Assembly: GCA_954871525.1 (NCBI GenBank)
Contig: OX940866.1
Span: forward strand, 10,935,001 to 10,999,000
DNA: 64,000 nt
Origin: Parietaria judaica
Lineage: Eukaryota > Streptophyta > Magnoliopsida > Rosales > Urticaceae
Direction: 5' to 3'
The notes beneath the pieces are model-generated. The model saw only the letters and a program-made list of their open reading frames with translations, had not been told where the DNA came from and made no database searches. Shown here one piece after another: positions 22,181-35,209 of this stretch (position 1 is the stretch's first letter; every line of letters begins with the position of its first letter). Made by a program: the position numbers and the translations under genes.

Positions 22181-23059
22181 TAAAATTTTTGATATGTTAT
22201 TTAAAAATATTTTTTACTAATTAAAATTATTATATAACTAATATTTTATAAAATAATAATTCGATAATATAATAAATTTTAGTATTCTCGACATTATTAA
22301 TTTATAATGGATTGAAATTTGTAAGCAACGAATTAACATACATCTTGTTTACATATGATTGATTTCTTGTTTTAATTTTTAACGTTTACATTTTCAATTC
22401 GATAGTTTAGGTCAAATTGAACTTCAAAATAATGGTCCTAAAAATAAAAAAAGTTTACTATTTTGAGGTTTCACATGGTGAGAATTCAAGATCGTACTCT
22501 TTTCAGTCTTCATCTTAAGAGATTTTCAATTAATTTAAAGCTTCAAAAATGACTTCTCAATTCATATTCTATTTGAAGCCGACAAAACTGTTTTTTTTTT
22601 TTTTTTCAATAAAATATTTTCAAGTTGGATTTCATCAAATTAATATTCTATGAATTATAAGTTTTTTTTTTCATTAGAAAATATTAATTATAAATTAAAG
22701 TTAAAACATGATATCTCGGAATTTGGAGTTCCATTTTTTGGAATCCAAACTGAAATTATAGTTCTGGAAAAAAAAAATCCGGAATTCTGATTTGAATTTT
22801 TTAGTAACCAATTTTACTCTAAATACATTTTTATTTTAAGTAAGGAAAATGAGAAAAAAAAATGCTCAATTGTATGGTGAAACAAGAATCCAATTACAAA
22901 GAAAGCATAGAGAGAATTATATCTACCAATAGAATAGTAAATCACATATTATCTATACAAACAATCCAAACCCTAAGAGGCTACCAATAAGGAATGGTCA
23001 CGACCTAACCCGTGAAGGGCCGGTAACAGAGAAGCCCGTCGCCTGGAAACGAGACGGAT
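22181..23059. other. AT-rich spacer and VAMP72 3' region
   Basis: No gene recognised. 22440-22800 has long T and A runs. The last about 150 bases are the probable 3' untranslated part of the minus-strand VAMP72 gene. Confidence 0.6.
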
Positions 23060-25184
23060 TCAGCACTTGAAGCCGTGGCAAATCGACAAAATAATGATTA
23101 GAATCAGCGCGATTACTATCGCCAAAACGATCAGCTTAATCTTCATATTCGCCAGCCACATCTTCCTTCTCATCTTGGTTCCCTGCTGCCTGAAATCTTG
23201 AGCCTGCAATGATGGAGCACCGGCTCAGTTAAAACCGAACCACGGAAAGTATATCACAAGCTAAGAGCTCGGTAATTGTTGGCCCAAACATAAACATTTT
23301 ACGGCCACTAATTACCCATTTACTTCGCAAGATAATCAAGCCTTGGGTTCGCCCGTTAAATTTAATTTAATTTCCTAAGATAATCATTGGTAGTAAATAA
23401 ACCCTATTAGTATTTCTATTCCAAAAGCTACATATATTTTACCTGGGAGCGAAGATTTTCAGTTTTGTCCACCAACAACTCGATCTTCTCACCGCGGTCA
23501 AGAACCTGAAAATGGGAGAAATACCCAAAAGAGAATTAGTAGGTGAACCAATTTGAATTTCTATGTAAACACTAATAAAAAGCAAAGAGATGAAAATGTT
23601 GTGTCGTTTCTACCTTTTCGATGTTTTCCATCATAACACCCTTGACTTCAGAAACCTGAGCCTTGACTTTTGCAAGCTTGCTAATCTCTTCGGGATGGTC
23701 CACGCAGTACTGCATGTGCTCCTTCAATTTGGACCTGTAAAATGGATCACGCAAGTTACACTTGTGATAGGACCCACCGACCCGGCACCAAAACGTATTA
23801 TAAAACACAAGCCGATAACACGTAAGCTAATTCGTAATCACCAAGACAATGATTACCAGAGACTTTATTGCAATGATCGAAATAAACAAAATGACCGTTC
23901 TTTCAAGAGCACGGCCAAAGCTCTCCAAAAGATGTCTTGGGTCAATCGACCAAAATTACCATCAATAAGTGCTGATTACGAAATAAACCTCAATAGACAT
24001 AAAACAACATAATTAAATCCTAACCACGCGCCTTGCCCTTCCTTCTACAATACGGTATTATTGCCTGACGAACAAATGTGACAAAAGAATAAAAAACATC
24101 ATCAGATACGAAGGACGGAGAAAAATACCCAAATTCTTTGTTGAGCCCATGAGCAACAGCGGTTGCTGCTTTTCCTCCGCCGTATCGTTTGTTGAAATCC
24201 TCCTTCACTCTCTCCAAAAAGGCAATGGGAACTTGTCTTCCAGCAGATTCAACTGCGACTACACAGAAGGCTGAAGAAAGCCGACACGGGAAAATTAGAA
24301 GAAAAATAAACGAAGATTGTCACCTAAGAAAACTATTCAATCCATGACATTATAATGAGACCAATAGCTATAATATCGTACAGAACTGTGATCCACAGTT
24401 TGTCATCCGAAGCGATCTATCGAAGTCAAATTATCGAAATTCAGCACAGAAATCAGGTTGCTCAATAACCAATATGATAACAAATTTCAAAGCAATCAAA
24501 TAAAAAACTAATCCTGTTTAACTTTTCATCTCTTAAGCATTGCCAAACAAAAGATCGAAGAACGGTTAACCATGCTCGTGTTTTCCCGAATAACACGCAT
24601 AAATCCCAGATCTAAACGAGGTTTTCGTTTCCGATATAATCATTTTCCAGATCCAAACCATTTCAATCATCTAAATTCTACTAAATCCAACCCGAATCCG
24701 CGAATCCTACACAAAACTTTCTCCATCTTTAAGTAACGTAACAAACAATTCACATGAATCTCCAAAATCCAATGCTACGATCCAACAGGATCTACCAATA
24801 CACATTCGATTCAACGTCGTGATTTCGGAAAAGAAGGCAATCAATTCAAAATCACGACCAAAAGTCAAAGAAACAAACGAGAAAGGGACTCGGATCACGA
24901 ATCAAAACGAAAAAAAAAAAAAAAAGTCAAATCCAGATTTCGGAATTCGCGGAACGAAATCGAGATTCAAAAAGAGGCGTATCAGGAGACTGACTGAATC
25001 CGTTTTCGACGAGGTAGTTGAAGGTGTGGCCGTCGCAGTTGTAGGTGAACTTGTTGTTGGAGGCCGGGAGCTTCTGGAGGCACTGCGAGGCGATTCCGGT
25101 GAAATTGCCGGTGAACTCCGTGTACTCGGCGAGGATCACCGTCCCTCGCGCCACGAAGCTGTAGATCAGCGACTGTTGCCCCAT
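23060..25184 (-). CDS. VAMP72-type longin R-SNARE
   Basis: Five coding exons on the minus strand: 25184-24995, 24270-24129, 23734-23614, 23505-23443 and 23203-23060. Phases agree and give 219 residues, the usual VAMP72 length. Residues 1-120 are the longin domain ([20 protein letters not shown] start); about 125-185 the R-SNARE coiled coil, with zero-layer Arg155 in [11 protein letters not shown]; then a basic stretch (MRRKMW) and a C-terminal membrane anchor ([17 protein letters not shown]), ending HGFKC. Plant VAMP721/722 sit on secretory vesicles and pair with plasma-membrane syntaxins such as SYP121 and PEN1 and with KNOLLE at the cell plate. A minus-strand CATTTTCAAG-like donor near 25378 hints at a 5' leader intron. 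Divergent from CTF18. Which VAMP72 member it is remains open. Confidence 0.95.
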
Positions 25185-25308
25185 CTTCTCCGATCGGATC
25201 CAAAACCCTAAGCGATCTCTCTCTCAGAGAAGAAAATGGCGCTGAATTTGCGTTCGGAAAGTTTCTGTGTAAGAACGTTATATAATTATAGCATTGCGTA
25301 TATATATA

Positions 25309-25339
<31 letters not shown>

Positions 25340-26696
25340 GTATGTAAGTATACGATGGAGAGAGAAAGTGGTTGTTTACCTTGAAATAGATGTTGATGGA
25401 GAAAATGAGATTTGAATTGGTCCTTAAAAGCAACACTTTTTAAGTTCCGGGGGGGAAATGGAAACTGCCAGGAAATTGGGGGCCTAATTCACGCGGTACT
25501 TTGGATTTTTTTATTTTTTTATTTATATTTTATTTTGTTGAAGTTAACAACGTATTCGTCTTTGACAATGCATGCTATGCTATTTGTGTGATATTTGAGT
25601 AATTGGCCTAATGCCATTTTAATTTTATTAGATTGTGCATTTTGTCCTCCAAATTTTATTTTTTTAGTAGAAATGGCTCGCAAACCTTTAAAAATGACAG
25701 AAGAATGTTAACATGAGTCCAAAACATTATTTATTTCATAATTTTTATTTTATTGGAAATTCATATTATTTTTTAGAACTAAATCTATTGATTCACAATA
25801 ATCTCACCTACCGTATAACCTTTATAAATTAATATTGTTGGAACCGGAGATTTTTATTATGTTATCAAAGTTATTAATTTATCGAGGATGCTAGTAGTTA
25901 GAGCGGGACCATACAAAAGTATTATTTTATCGAAATTATTAATTTCTCGAGTATTAATTTAACGAGGTTCTACTGTATATTTACTTCGTTCCGAAACTAA
26001 TTGATAATAAAAAAGAACTTGTATGAAATGATCATTTTGCCACAAACTTTTTAAAATCTACTCATTGTGTGTATTAAAATGGATAGTTTTTAAAAAGATC
26101 TGTACAAAATGAGTATTTCGTTAATAAACCCTTGACAAAAATTACTTGTGAATACAAATTAATATTTTTAATTATTTCACATCACATATACTGTGATTGT
26201 GATATGTAACTTTTAAAAAGTTTAGAGAATATTGTGGCGATGTGCACCTACATGCGAAGTTCGAGGGCACAAAGTCAATTAACTTATAATTTTTTATTTT
26301 ATTTTGCGTGACACATTGATACTAATGATTGAAAAGTGTCTCAAATAATAAATTCAAAATGTGAAAAATCGGATAAATGCCTCAATTTTTAAAAGCCTCG
26401 TCACGATTTTATTTTTTTTCTCGTGATTTCTGTCTCTGAAAATTGAACGGAAATTCAAATAACTTTTTATTTTTAAACCCAAACTATATGTTTGGTCGAC
26501 AGATTCACATGACATGTCGTTAGATGTAAAAACGACGAAGAACGTAAAACGACATCGTATGAATCTGATGTTTCATAATGACCTATTTGCCCTTCGTATT
26601 CCCTCTTTACATTCCCGCCAAAACCTTTTCCTCTCTCTCTCTCTCCTCAGTTCGGATCCTTTCTCTCTCTAGAATTCTCTCTCTCCTCTCACCGCC
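25185..26696. other. Divergent spacer between VAMP72 and CTF18
   Basis: About 1.5 kb. The left end is VAMP72 leader and promoter, with a TA/TATATG microsatellite at 25300-25345. The middle is AT-rich without a gene. The right end (26620-26695) is a CT-rich leader just before the CTF18 start. Confidence 0.6.
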
Positions 26697-29600
26697 ATGG
26701 ATATGGACATGGAAGAAATGGATATTCCACTCCCAGACGAGCTCGAATTGCTCGAAGAAAGCTATCGCTTCCACGAGGAAGACGACGAAGCCCAGCCGTC
26801 CAAACCGGAATCTCCGCCGTTGCCGGAACCCACAATCGACGGCCACAAGCGACCGAGGCCTCCTGAAGATGCAGACGAGGCGGCAGAGGAGAAGCGCGGT
26901 AGGATCGGCGGCGCCGACGAGGAGGACGAGGAGTGGCTGCGGTACTCACCGGAGAAGGTCATCGATCCGGTGGTGGAGGAGACGAAAGGCGGCGATTCCG
27001 CGCCGGAGAAGTTCGTGTGGAGGTTTGCGTCGGAGGTCGACGGGGAGTTTTTTCCGGTGACGGCTCCCAGCGGCGGCGATAGGGCTTACACGAAGCTGAG
27101 TAGAGCGCCGGAGGTGGAGGCGCGCAGTGGGAAACCGAGCGCATGGTCCGGAGGTTCGATTTGACGAATTTTCGATTTCATGGTTTAGTTTTCTTAAGAG
27201 CTGTTTGTTTCAGATTGAGAGTTTTAGGGCAACTTATTAGGTTAATTTGTGAACAAGAACTTTGAGAGACTTGAATCTAGAGTGAGTGAGCTAATCAAGA
27301 GCTTGGAAACTGTGTGAATTTGATTATGTAGGAATCTTTGGAACAGTTTGTGATGGCCTGTGTTTGAATTTGCAGGTCTTATTGAGGAACCAGTCAGTGT
27401 CCTGTTGCATAAAGCAGAGCAGGAGGCTTTCGCTAAGGTATTGCTACTTCTATTTAATATATCTATATATATAATATGTATGTATATGGTGACAAATCAA
27501 ACACAAAATAGCAACAAAGCAAAGGGAGATCAGCATAGGAGTTTGATGTGGAAACCCAATTTAGGAAGAAAAAAAGGGGCATAGCGATCGAAAAGGTTAC
27601 AATGGAGGAGAGAGTACGAAAAAATGGCCATGTTTTGAACTTTTAACCCCAAATCGCTAGTTACATAAATGACCCAACCCAAAAGATCAATACCACGATC
27701 TCTCCGCTTCGACCGTAGTTAGAAAAATGTCACACCGGGAAGCTCCGAAACGGGCAGACTTAGAAAACGAATATGGGTCACAAACTCTAAACATATATCA
27801 TTCATGACAAACATTTTTTTGTATCTGGAAAGTCATTTTTGGGATCTTGGAGAACCAAGTACCTTTGGCAATGGCGACTTTCTGAATTTCAATCTCTATA
27901 CATGAAAAGCTAGTATTATAATGTATTCTCATTTTATGCCGTAGGCCCTACAAGCTAGTTCAGGAGACCCGGGTGATCTTGTTCTTAATGAAACACCAGT
28001 AGTTCATGAGCAACTTTGGGTGGAAAAATACTCGCCGAACTCGTTCACCGAGCTTCTCAGCGATGAACAAACAAATCGCGAGGTTTGCATTGCTTTTTAT
28101 CCAAGTAAAGCTCCAATTTATCTTTGAATTTGTTACCTATTCGATGCTTTCTTATTGCAGGTACTCTTATGGTTGAAACAGTGGGATTCCTGTGTTTTTG
28201 GCTCGGAACTTACGAATACTTCAACGGAGGTTTTATCTGCGCTGCGACGACATTCAACGATTAGTCAACATCAGAAATCTTCTAGCTTTAACTATCTTGG
28301 AAGGAATAAAGGAGCTCGATGGAATAAGGAAAATTTTAGAAACAATAGTGAATTTGGTTACAAATCTAAACATTTTGATAAAGAAGATGGTGAATCGAAA
28401 GGGGTCCAGGATTCGTCTTGGAACAAGAAACCGAGGTCTGTTGGTCCACCGGAACAAAAGGTGTGGCTGCTTTTTCTTCTTATTCGTAGCCTGTCTATTG
28501 TACTTATTAATACAATACCATAATCAATTATATTCTTATGAGTTAGAGGTCTTGATAACTAAAAGCCATTTCAATTACAATTTACATGCTTATGAGTTAG
28601 AGCTCTTAGTAACTAAAAACACGAACTTTGCAGATCCTTTTGCTTTGTGGTCCCCCGGGGCTGGGAAAGACTACACTTGCTCATGTTGCTGCGAGACATT
28701 GTGGTTATCGTGTGGTCGAGGTATGTTTAAGACATAGTTAGATTAGCTATGAATAATTATACTCTCGGGTAATTAGATAATTTCACACACAAATTTCGTT
28801 TGCTTCTTTGTTCTTTCAGTTACGCTTTTTGAAAGATTTTGATGTACGTAATGAGTTTTTGATGCTTGTAGATTAATGCTAGCGATGACCGGTCCGCCGC
28901 AACAGTTGAAGCAAAAATCCTTGATGTTGTCCAGATGAACTCCGTGACAATGGACGCAAGGCCTAAATGCTTGGTTAGTTTTCTTTTGAAGAACAATTTT
29001 TTTTTTCCTCTTTTCTTTCGTAGTATGTATATAATGTTAGAAAAAAAGCCAACGAGACTCTTCTATAGGTTATCGATGAAATAGACGGATCTCTCGGTGA
29101 AGGAAAAGGTGCTGTGGATGTTATTCTTAAGATGGTAAATCCCAGGACTCTGTTTGACTCTGTTTGTGTATTTGTTTCTTTTACTATGCTCATGTTATTG
29201 AACATTGTAGTTATATCTATGAAGATGAAATGGTTACATAGCTAACATTTAGGAATAACTAGAGTAGTTTAATTATATTATTTAGGCTATTTAATTATGT
29301 CTCGTTATTTTATAATGTCATTTGAACTAATTAATTAATTTTAATTATGTTTAAAATTTGGTTATATGTTTTAAGTTTTAATTAGGTTGGGTCCGGTCTC
29401 GCCCATTAAGTTGCAATCTCTGAGATTGGGTTCAGTGAAGAATGTCGGAGCCCCTGTTTTGAGAACGTTTTTGGATCATAACAAAGATTAGCTTCTATTT
29501 CACATATCAAAAATCTCTTGCATTTATGAACCAACGAAATTTTCATCTTCTTTAATGCGAGTTTAATACATAACCTTTGTTTTTCGAGTTCTCTGCATAA

Positions 29601-32600
29601 TATCTTTGCACGACGTCGCTCAAAATTAAGATCTTGTTGAGTTATATACTGTCAAAATAGTGCAAATTATTAGAGGATAAAGAATTAATAAATCAGTTTA
29701 TACTTTTTTTTTATTGAAATATTTTTTATGTAGGTATCTGCTGATTTGAAGTCTGACTCGGGGAAGGAGAATGTAGATAAAGAAGGAAATTCCAAGGAGT
29801 CCACAAAGAAGGGACGCAAAAGTCAACCACTGTTGAGACCCGTAAGTCGACGCCGTTAGTAATAGCTTTGAATTGCGTTATTTCTGCCGAGGAGATCTAA
29901 AAACATTTCTGGCCTGCTGTTTAGGTGATCTGCATTTGCAATGACTTATATGCACCTGTCTTAAGACCATTGCGTAATGTAGCAAAGTATGTAACTTTGA
30001 ACTTTCTTTCATTTTATTTTCAATTTATTTGTTGATTTTAATTAAGTATTCTTTTAATCCATTAGTTAGGAGATTCATTGTTTATAAGGGAATGAATTCT
30101 GATTTTAGAATTAGATTAGTATTATCAACGAGAGTTGTTATCTTATTCTCTCATAAATCGTCACTGAATTTATGAACATTCTTACCTACAGGGTTCATGT
30201 GTTTGTTCAGCCAACAGTGAGTCGCGTTGTGAGCAGGTTAGATTATTGCTCTGTCCATGCTCCATAAAACACCATTGATTATTGATTTTTCTGGTACTAG
30301 AATGTACTCAATTTTCTGTTCACAGGTTAAAATACATATGTAATAAGGAGGGAATGAAACCCAATTCCATGGGGCTCTCTACACTTGCCCAATATACAGG
30401 TATTTTAAATATTTCTCGATTAAGAAAACCGGCTACAGCTTGGGATATAATATCTTGGTTCTCTCTTTTCCTCTCGGGTTTTCGATATCGCAATGTTCGA
30501 CATGTCAAATTGTGTACAACATAAATGTCATTTAATTTTGTTTTTTATTTACTTGAGCCTTTGTGTTACAGAATGCGACATACGTTCATGCTTGAACACT
30601 CTGCAATTCCTTCACAAAAAGAAGGAAGCGCTTAATGTGGTAAAAAATTATTCTCTAGCTTCGACAAGTTTGTTTGCTTTCGTTTCTGGATATGTTTTTA
30701 TGAACTCTTAATAACTCACTGATCAGAATTCACCTATCTGAACTAAAACAGATTTCTAAAGAATTGCAAATATAACAAATGACCAAAACTGATTTTTTTT
30801 TTTTTAATAAATTAAAGAACACTATAGCAATTTAGCTGGTTCGGTATAATTACCTACGCTGAGATTTGGGATGTTTCTCTTGATTCAGATTAAAATCCAA
30901 GACCGATTTACAATCTTGATCCATGAGATCAACCAACACATTGCAGATTATTTGTCTCAAAATCTACTTACATTTCTTAACTCATTAACTCACCGACAGT
31001 CACTGCACATTGGTGCATACAAAGGACTCAAACTATTTCCTCTCTTTTCTTTCTATCTCACTCTAGAAATCCGCAAGTTCGCATGCTCTGTTCTTCTTCA
31101 GATTACCGGGGCTTTTATAAGCTCACGCATAGCATGTGAAGTTTGTTGTTTGGTTGCAACCAAACGATCTTGATCTCCATAGTTGAAGCTGCATTCTTCA
31201 ACTACTTAGGGGGGGAAAATCATAATGGTGTCGTGCATATATGACATTTTCATCACTTATGTGTCTTCTACTGCGATGCAGTTGGAGGTCAGCTCTCAAG
31301 TGGTTGGACGAAAAGACATGTCAAAAAGCGTCTTTGATATTTGGAAAGTGGTAATACAATTTAGCAGATACCTTAATTTTTATTTTTATTTTACTTTAAC
31401 TGCAAATTATGTGAGGTGAGCTTTCTAACACGCATTAATGGTAATGACATCATTAGGTTTTCCAAAAGAAAAAAATTATACGCGAAAGAAGATCCGATAT
31501 TAGCACCACCAACGCAACACCAAGTGAATTTGAATCTTTGCACTCGCTCATTTCAAGTCGGTACGCTAGCAATGTCCATTCCTCTTATCTCTAAAGTAAA
31601 ACATTTCACATTGTGCTAATAATAAAATTATTTGCAGAGGCGAATACGATTTAATCATGGATGGTATACACGAGAACTTTTTGCAGCTTCATTATCATGA
31701 TCCCATGATGCTGAAAACCGTAAGCCACGTGATGTGAACATATGGAAGTCTCTATATTGGTAAAGAGAACGAACATTTTGACATGATAATGCCTTGATTG
31801 TAGGTCAAATGCTTAAATAATCTTGGCATTTCTGATTTCCTGCATCAATATGCTTTTCGCACGCAGCACATGCAGCTTCTTGGTAAGATTACTCTTAACT
31901 ACTTGCATTATTGCCAGTAACTAAAAACAAATTTTTATCAACCATTTTCCTTTTCTTTTTTCTGTAGCTTACCAGCCAGGTTTAGTAATTGGTGTACACC
32001 GTCATGTAGTCCAAGTTCAGAGACCGAATATCGAGTGGCCAAAGAATTATCAGAGGTATATCTGACTGTTATAGAATTTGATGAAGATAGTGATTAGTTT
32101 ATATTAACTCAAATCTTATACAAATAATGCAGGTACCGGACGATGCTGATAGAAAAAAAAATCAGTTTAAGATCTTGGAACAATACTATTCAGCCACATA
32201 TTTCAAGACATCTGTCAACAAGCTCCTTTGTTGAAGATTCGGTCTCGCTACTATTGCACATTCTTTCTCCGTCGACTCTCCGGCCCGTATGTTACTTTCA
32301 TTCAACTGCTTAACTTGTATTTCGAAGATTGCAAACGAATTTGTTTTTAAATCTAGACTGAGGTTAGATTTGGTTATGTTCATTGTTAATCCATTTGACC
32401 CAACCGGTACTTTTTGCAGGTGGCGTTAAACTCGCTATCGGAGAAGGAGAAGAATGAACTGGAAGAGTTAATTACGAAGATGGTATCTTATTCGATAACG
32501 TATAAGAACATAAGATTTAACCCATTCCCCAGAGAACCAAGAAATGAAGCAGCTTCAGAATCTTCGACACTTGCTTTCGATCCTCCCATTAACGACTTAG

Positions 32601-34459
32601 TCAATTTCAAGGTATGAGTTGGGAAGCTTTGATGGGACACGAGCCAAAAATCAAACACATACCAATGGGAATTTACCGAAGAGATGAATTCCCGCATATT
32701 TATTGAATAAATAGAACCTGATTCCAAATGTAATGGAGGTTTCTTCGAAAATATGACCCGAGCTGTCTCTAAAAACATTAAGACAACATGCCAAACTCAC
32801 GGGCTGCCTTCCCTTGGGATTGACACCTCTATTTTTTTCAAACTACCTAAAATGTCCTCAATAACCTAATATATAAATAAAGATAATAGTATAATATAAT
32901 TAATAAATTTGGGATCTAACAAGCTTTCAAGTTTTTCAGTCTACTTATTTTCCAACATCGTGTTTGACATCATTTTATTTCGATCAAACAGGGCTACAAT
33001 TCCTGCCATCATGTTCTCGCCTTAGCAATGAAGCAAGTTCTTGTACATGAGGTATGTCTTATAATCTTTTCGATAAATTCGTCAAATATCCGGAACGAGT
33101 ATTTTTACGTGGTAATTCAAATGTAATTACCATGCTTATATGGTACTTAATATAATCTGGTAGTTTATTTCAAACATAACATAAATTCAACTTTTATTAA
33201 TCTCATGATCTGCCCCAAACCAGGTTGAGAAACAACGGATCTTGCTCGTTAGTGCAGGAAGATCTGGTGGGCATTTAACAGATAAACGCAACAACGAAAA
33301 GCAATCCCTTTTGGCAAAAGAGACAAGCAGAGAAAAAACGGATAAACCCTCTGCAAAAGTTCATGAATCAAAAACGGGGCACTCCAATCCGAGTACCTCG
33401 GCCACAACATGTAATGCCGGTCCGATAACAAAGTCCGGTGCTGAAACCGCGAAGCCGAAGTCCTTCGGGGCTGCTCAGCGATCTTCGAAGGGCCGCGTTG
33501 ATTTCTTCGACAGGTAAAGAATGCCTTCGATCCTTTCTCTGCAATTAGTTATTTGAAAATATTTTTAGTATATTTTCAAAGAGCGAATAGCCATTTTCTC
33601 GTAACGCTGCCTCAAATTTATCAATATATTCTCCTCGCTTATGGCGAAGAATATTGTGATAAGAAAAACATTAGTGGGATTTACAAATAACAGAAAATAA
33701 ACCATCCCGTATCGAAATTATAAGATGATTAGTTGGCTGAACGTAAACCATTCCCGTACCTTGCATTGTAAATCTATTTTTTTTTTCTTCAATTTAATCG
33801 ATGTCTCTTTATAAAAAGAAAAGAAATTATGAGATGATTAAAAAACATTTCTCTGCCTGTTGGATAATTCAAGTACTTTATCGTGTTCCCATTTATATGT
33901 TAGACCCGCTAATAATGGAAACTTCAATCATTTATTTTAATTAGCATTTCTATTATTTAGGGGTACCAGAGGTATTATGCAATAATCATATGTTTAGGGT
34001 TTCTAATCCTATGAATAATGTTCCTTAATGTTTGATTAGTTGAGTTTTCCTATTGAACATAATAATCAAGGTTTTCCCGCTCCAACTCTCGAATTAGAGA
34101 CAAGGTTTTCTTTATCAACAAAGTGCTCTTGTATCTCTTGGGTTTCTATTTTTCATAAGCTTCTTTTCTTTCAAAATAACAGGTTCAGAAAGCTCAGTAA
34201 AGATCCTCAGAACACCACAAAGGCGACGAGAAACGACGATACCTCGGAACGAGATTTGCGGCCGGTGCTATTTAAGTTCAATGAGGTGAATTACGATCTG
34301 CTCGTTTACTATATACAATGCTTCATTTATCATTATCTTCCTCGTTTAGCTTGATGATTATTAGATGTGTTTGCTGAGACTTCTTTTGCCGCTTTTTTCG
34401 TGCAGGGTTTTACCAATGCTGTGAAAAGGCCTGTTCGGATGCGCGAGTTTCTTCAATGA
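26697..34459 (+). CDS. CTF18: CTF18, subunit of the alternative RFC clamp loader
   Basis: Twenty-three exons start at 26697, 27376, 27945, 28161, 28634, 28872, 29069, 29734, 29925, 30192, 30326, 30572, 31282, 31457, 31638, 31804, 31968, 32133, 32420, 32992, 33224, 34183 and 34406. They end at 27153, 27437, 28082, 28460, 28720, 28973, 29134, 29841, 29986, 30236, 30399, 30639, 31350, 31560, 31719, 31882, 32055, 32286, 32611, 33051, 33513, 34285 and 34459. Phases agree, giving 947 residues, close to Arabidopsis CTF18. Walker A is GPPGLGKTT (325-333), followed by INASDDRS; Walker B VIDEID (383-388). An acidic N-terminus precedes [14 protein letters not shown]; the C-terminus is basic. CTF18 with RFC2-5, DCC1 and CTF8 loads PCNA and supports sister-chromatid cohesion in S phase. 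Intron 19 carries a dispersed repeat. Confidence 0.95.
32690..32860. repeat. Dispersed repeat copy in CTF18 intron 19
   Basis: The stretch with GACCCGAGCTGTCTCTAAA, ATGCCAAACTCAC, GGGATTGACACCT and TTTTTTCAAACTACC matches in order a stretch in the cyclin T intron 3 (near 45050-45185). Class unknown. Confidence 0.6.
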
Positions 34460-35209
34460 CAAAACCGTCGTGTGTGTTAGCGACAGCGAAGATTGTAATT
34501 TCTCTTCTCTTCCAATTGTTTTTCTCCCTAAAATTCTGTGGTACATTATATTCATGCAATTCATAGTTGATTATCTAAATAACAAGAAAAAAAATCAGCT
34601 TCCAACTAAAGGGTTGCTTAATATGACCATTCTCTTCAGAAGCAGCACCGTAAATTTTGGCTTCGAAGCCTGGTTTTAGGCCCATTCCCGACTCGATTTC
34701 GTCCCGAGAACTGGTTTTTTTTTTTTTTTTTTAAAGGTAAAAAGCTATGAAATGGGATTGGGTTGAGGCAAAACAAAGAAATAAGCTCAGTCCTGAACCG
34801 TTCCCAGATTAAGTAATAATATTTACTATTTAATAACATTATTTTCAAAAATCAGGCCTGCTTGGTCTTGGCCTGGTGCCATTCTGGTTTTCGGTTTTAG
34901 AAAATCAGGCTATTTAAAAGCCGGGTCAGCAACGGGGCCCCATTTTTGGGAAGTTAGAAAACTGGGACCTAACAAAAAAAGAGTCAAAAGCCCAATACCC
35001 GGTCTTGGTTTCACCCCGATGATAGAGGACTAGAGTCTCTTGTTGTAGCTTTTAGAAATATACAGATGATTAATTGCCAACAAAGAAATTAACTAAATCT
35101 AGGAAGGTCCAAATTAGTAGCCACACAACTTTATACTCTAAAATCTCATACTAAAAATGTGGCACAAAATTAAAAAATCTAGTCTAAACTTTGATAGTTC
35201 TATCATGGT
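34460..35209. other. Convergent spacer between CTF18 and CSLD
   Basis: 3' regions of both genes. From 34680 to 35030 the sequence is less AT-rich, has a T18 run near 34714 and many CCCG/GGCC words, and may be an old repeat; no coding potential is recognised. Confidence 0.55.

Noticed and set aside
26578..27060. 160-codon frame overlapping CTF18 exon 1
   Set aside because: Arg/Ser-rich alternative frame of a GC-rich exon; the CTF18 frame splices correctly into all downstream exons.
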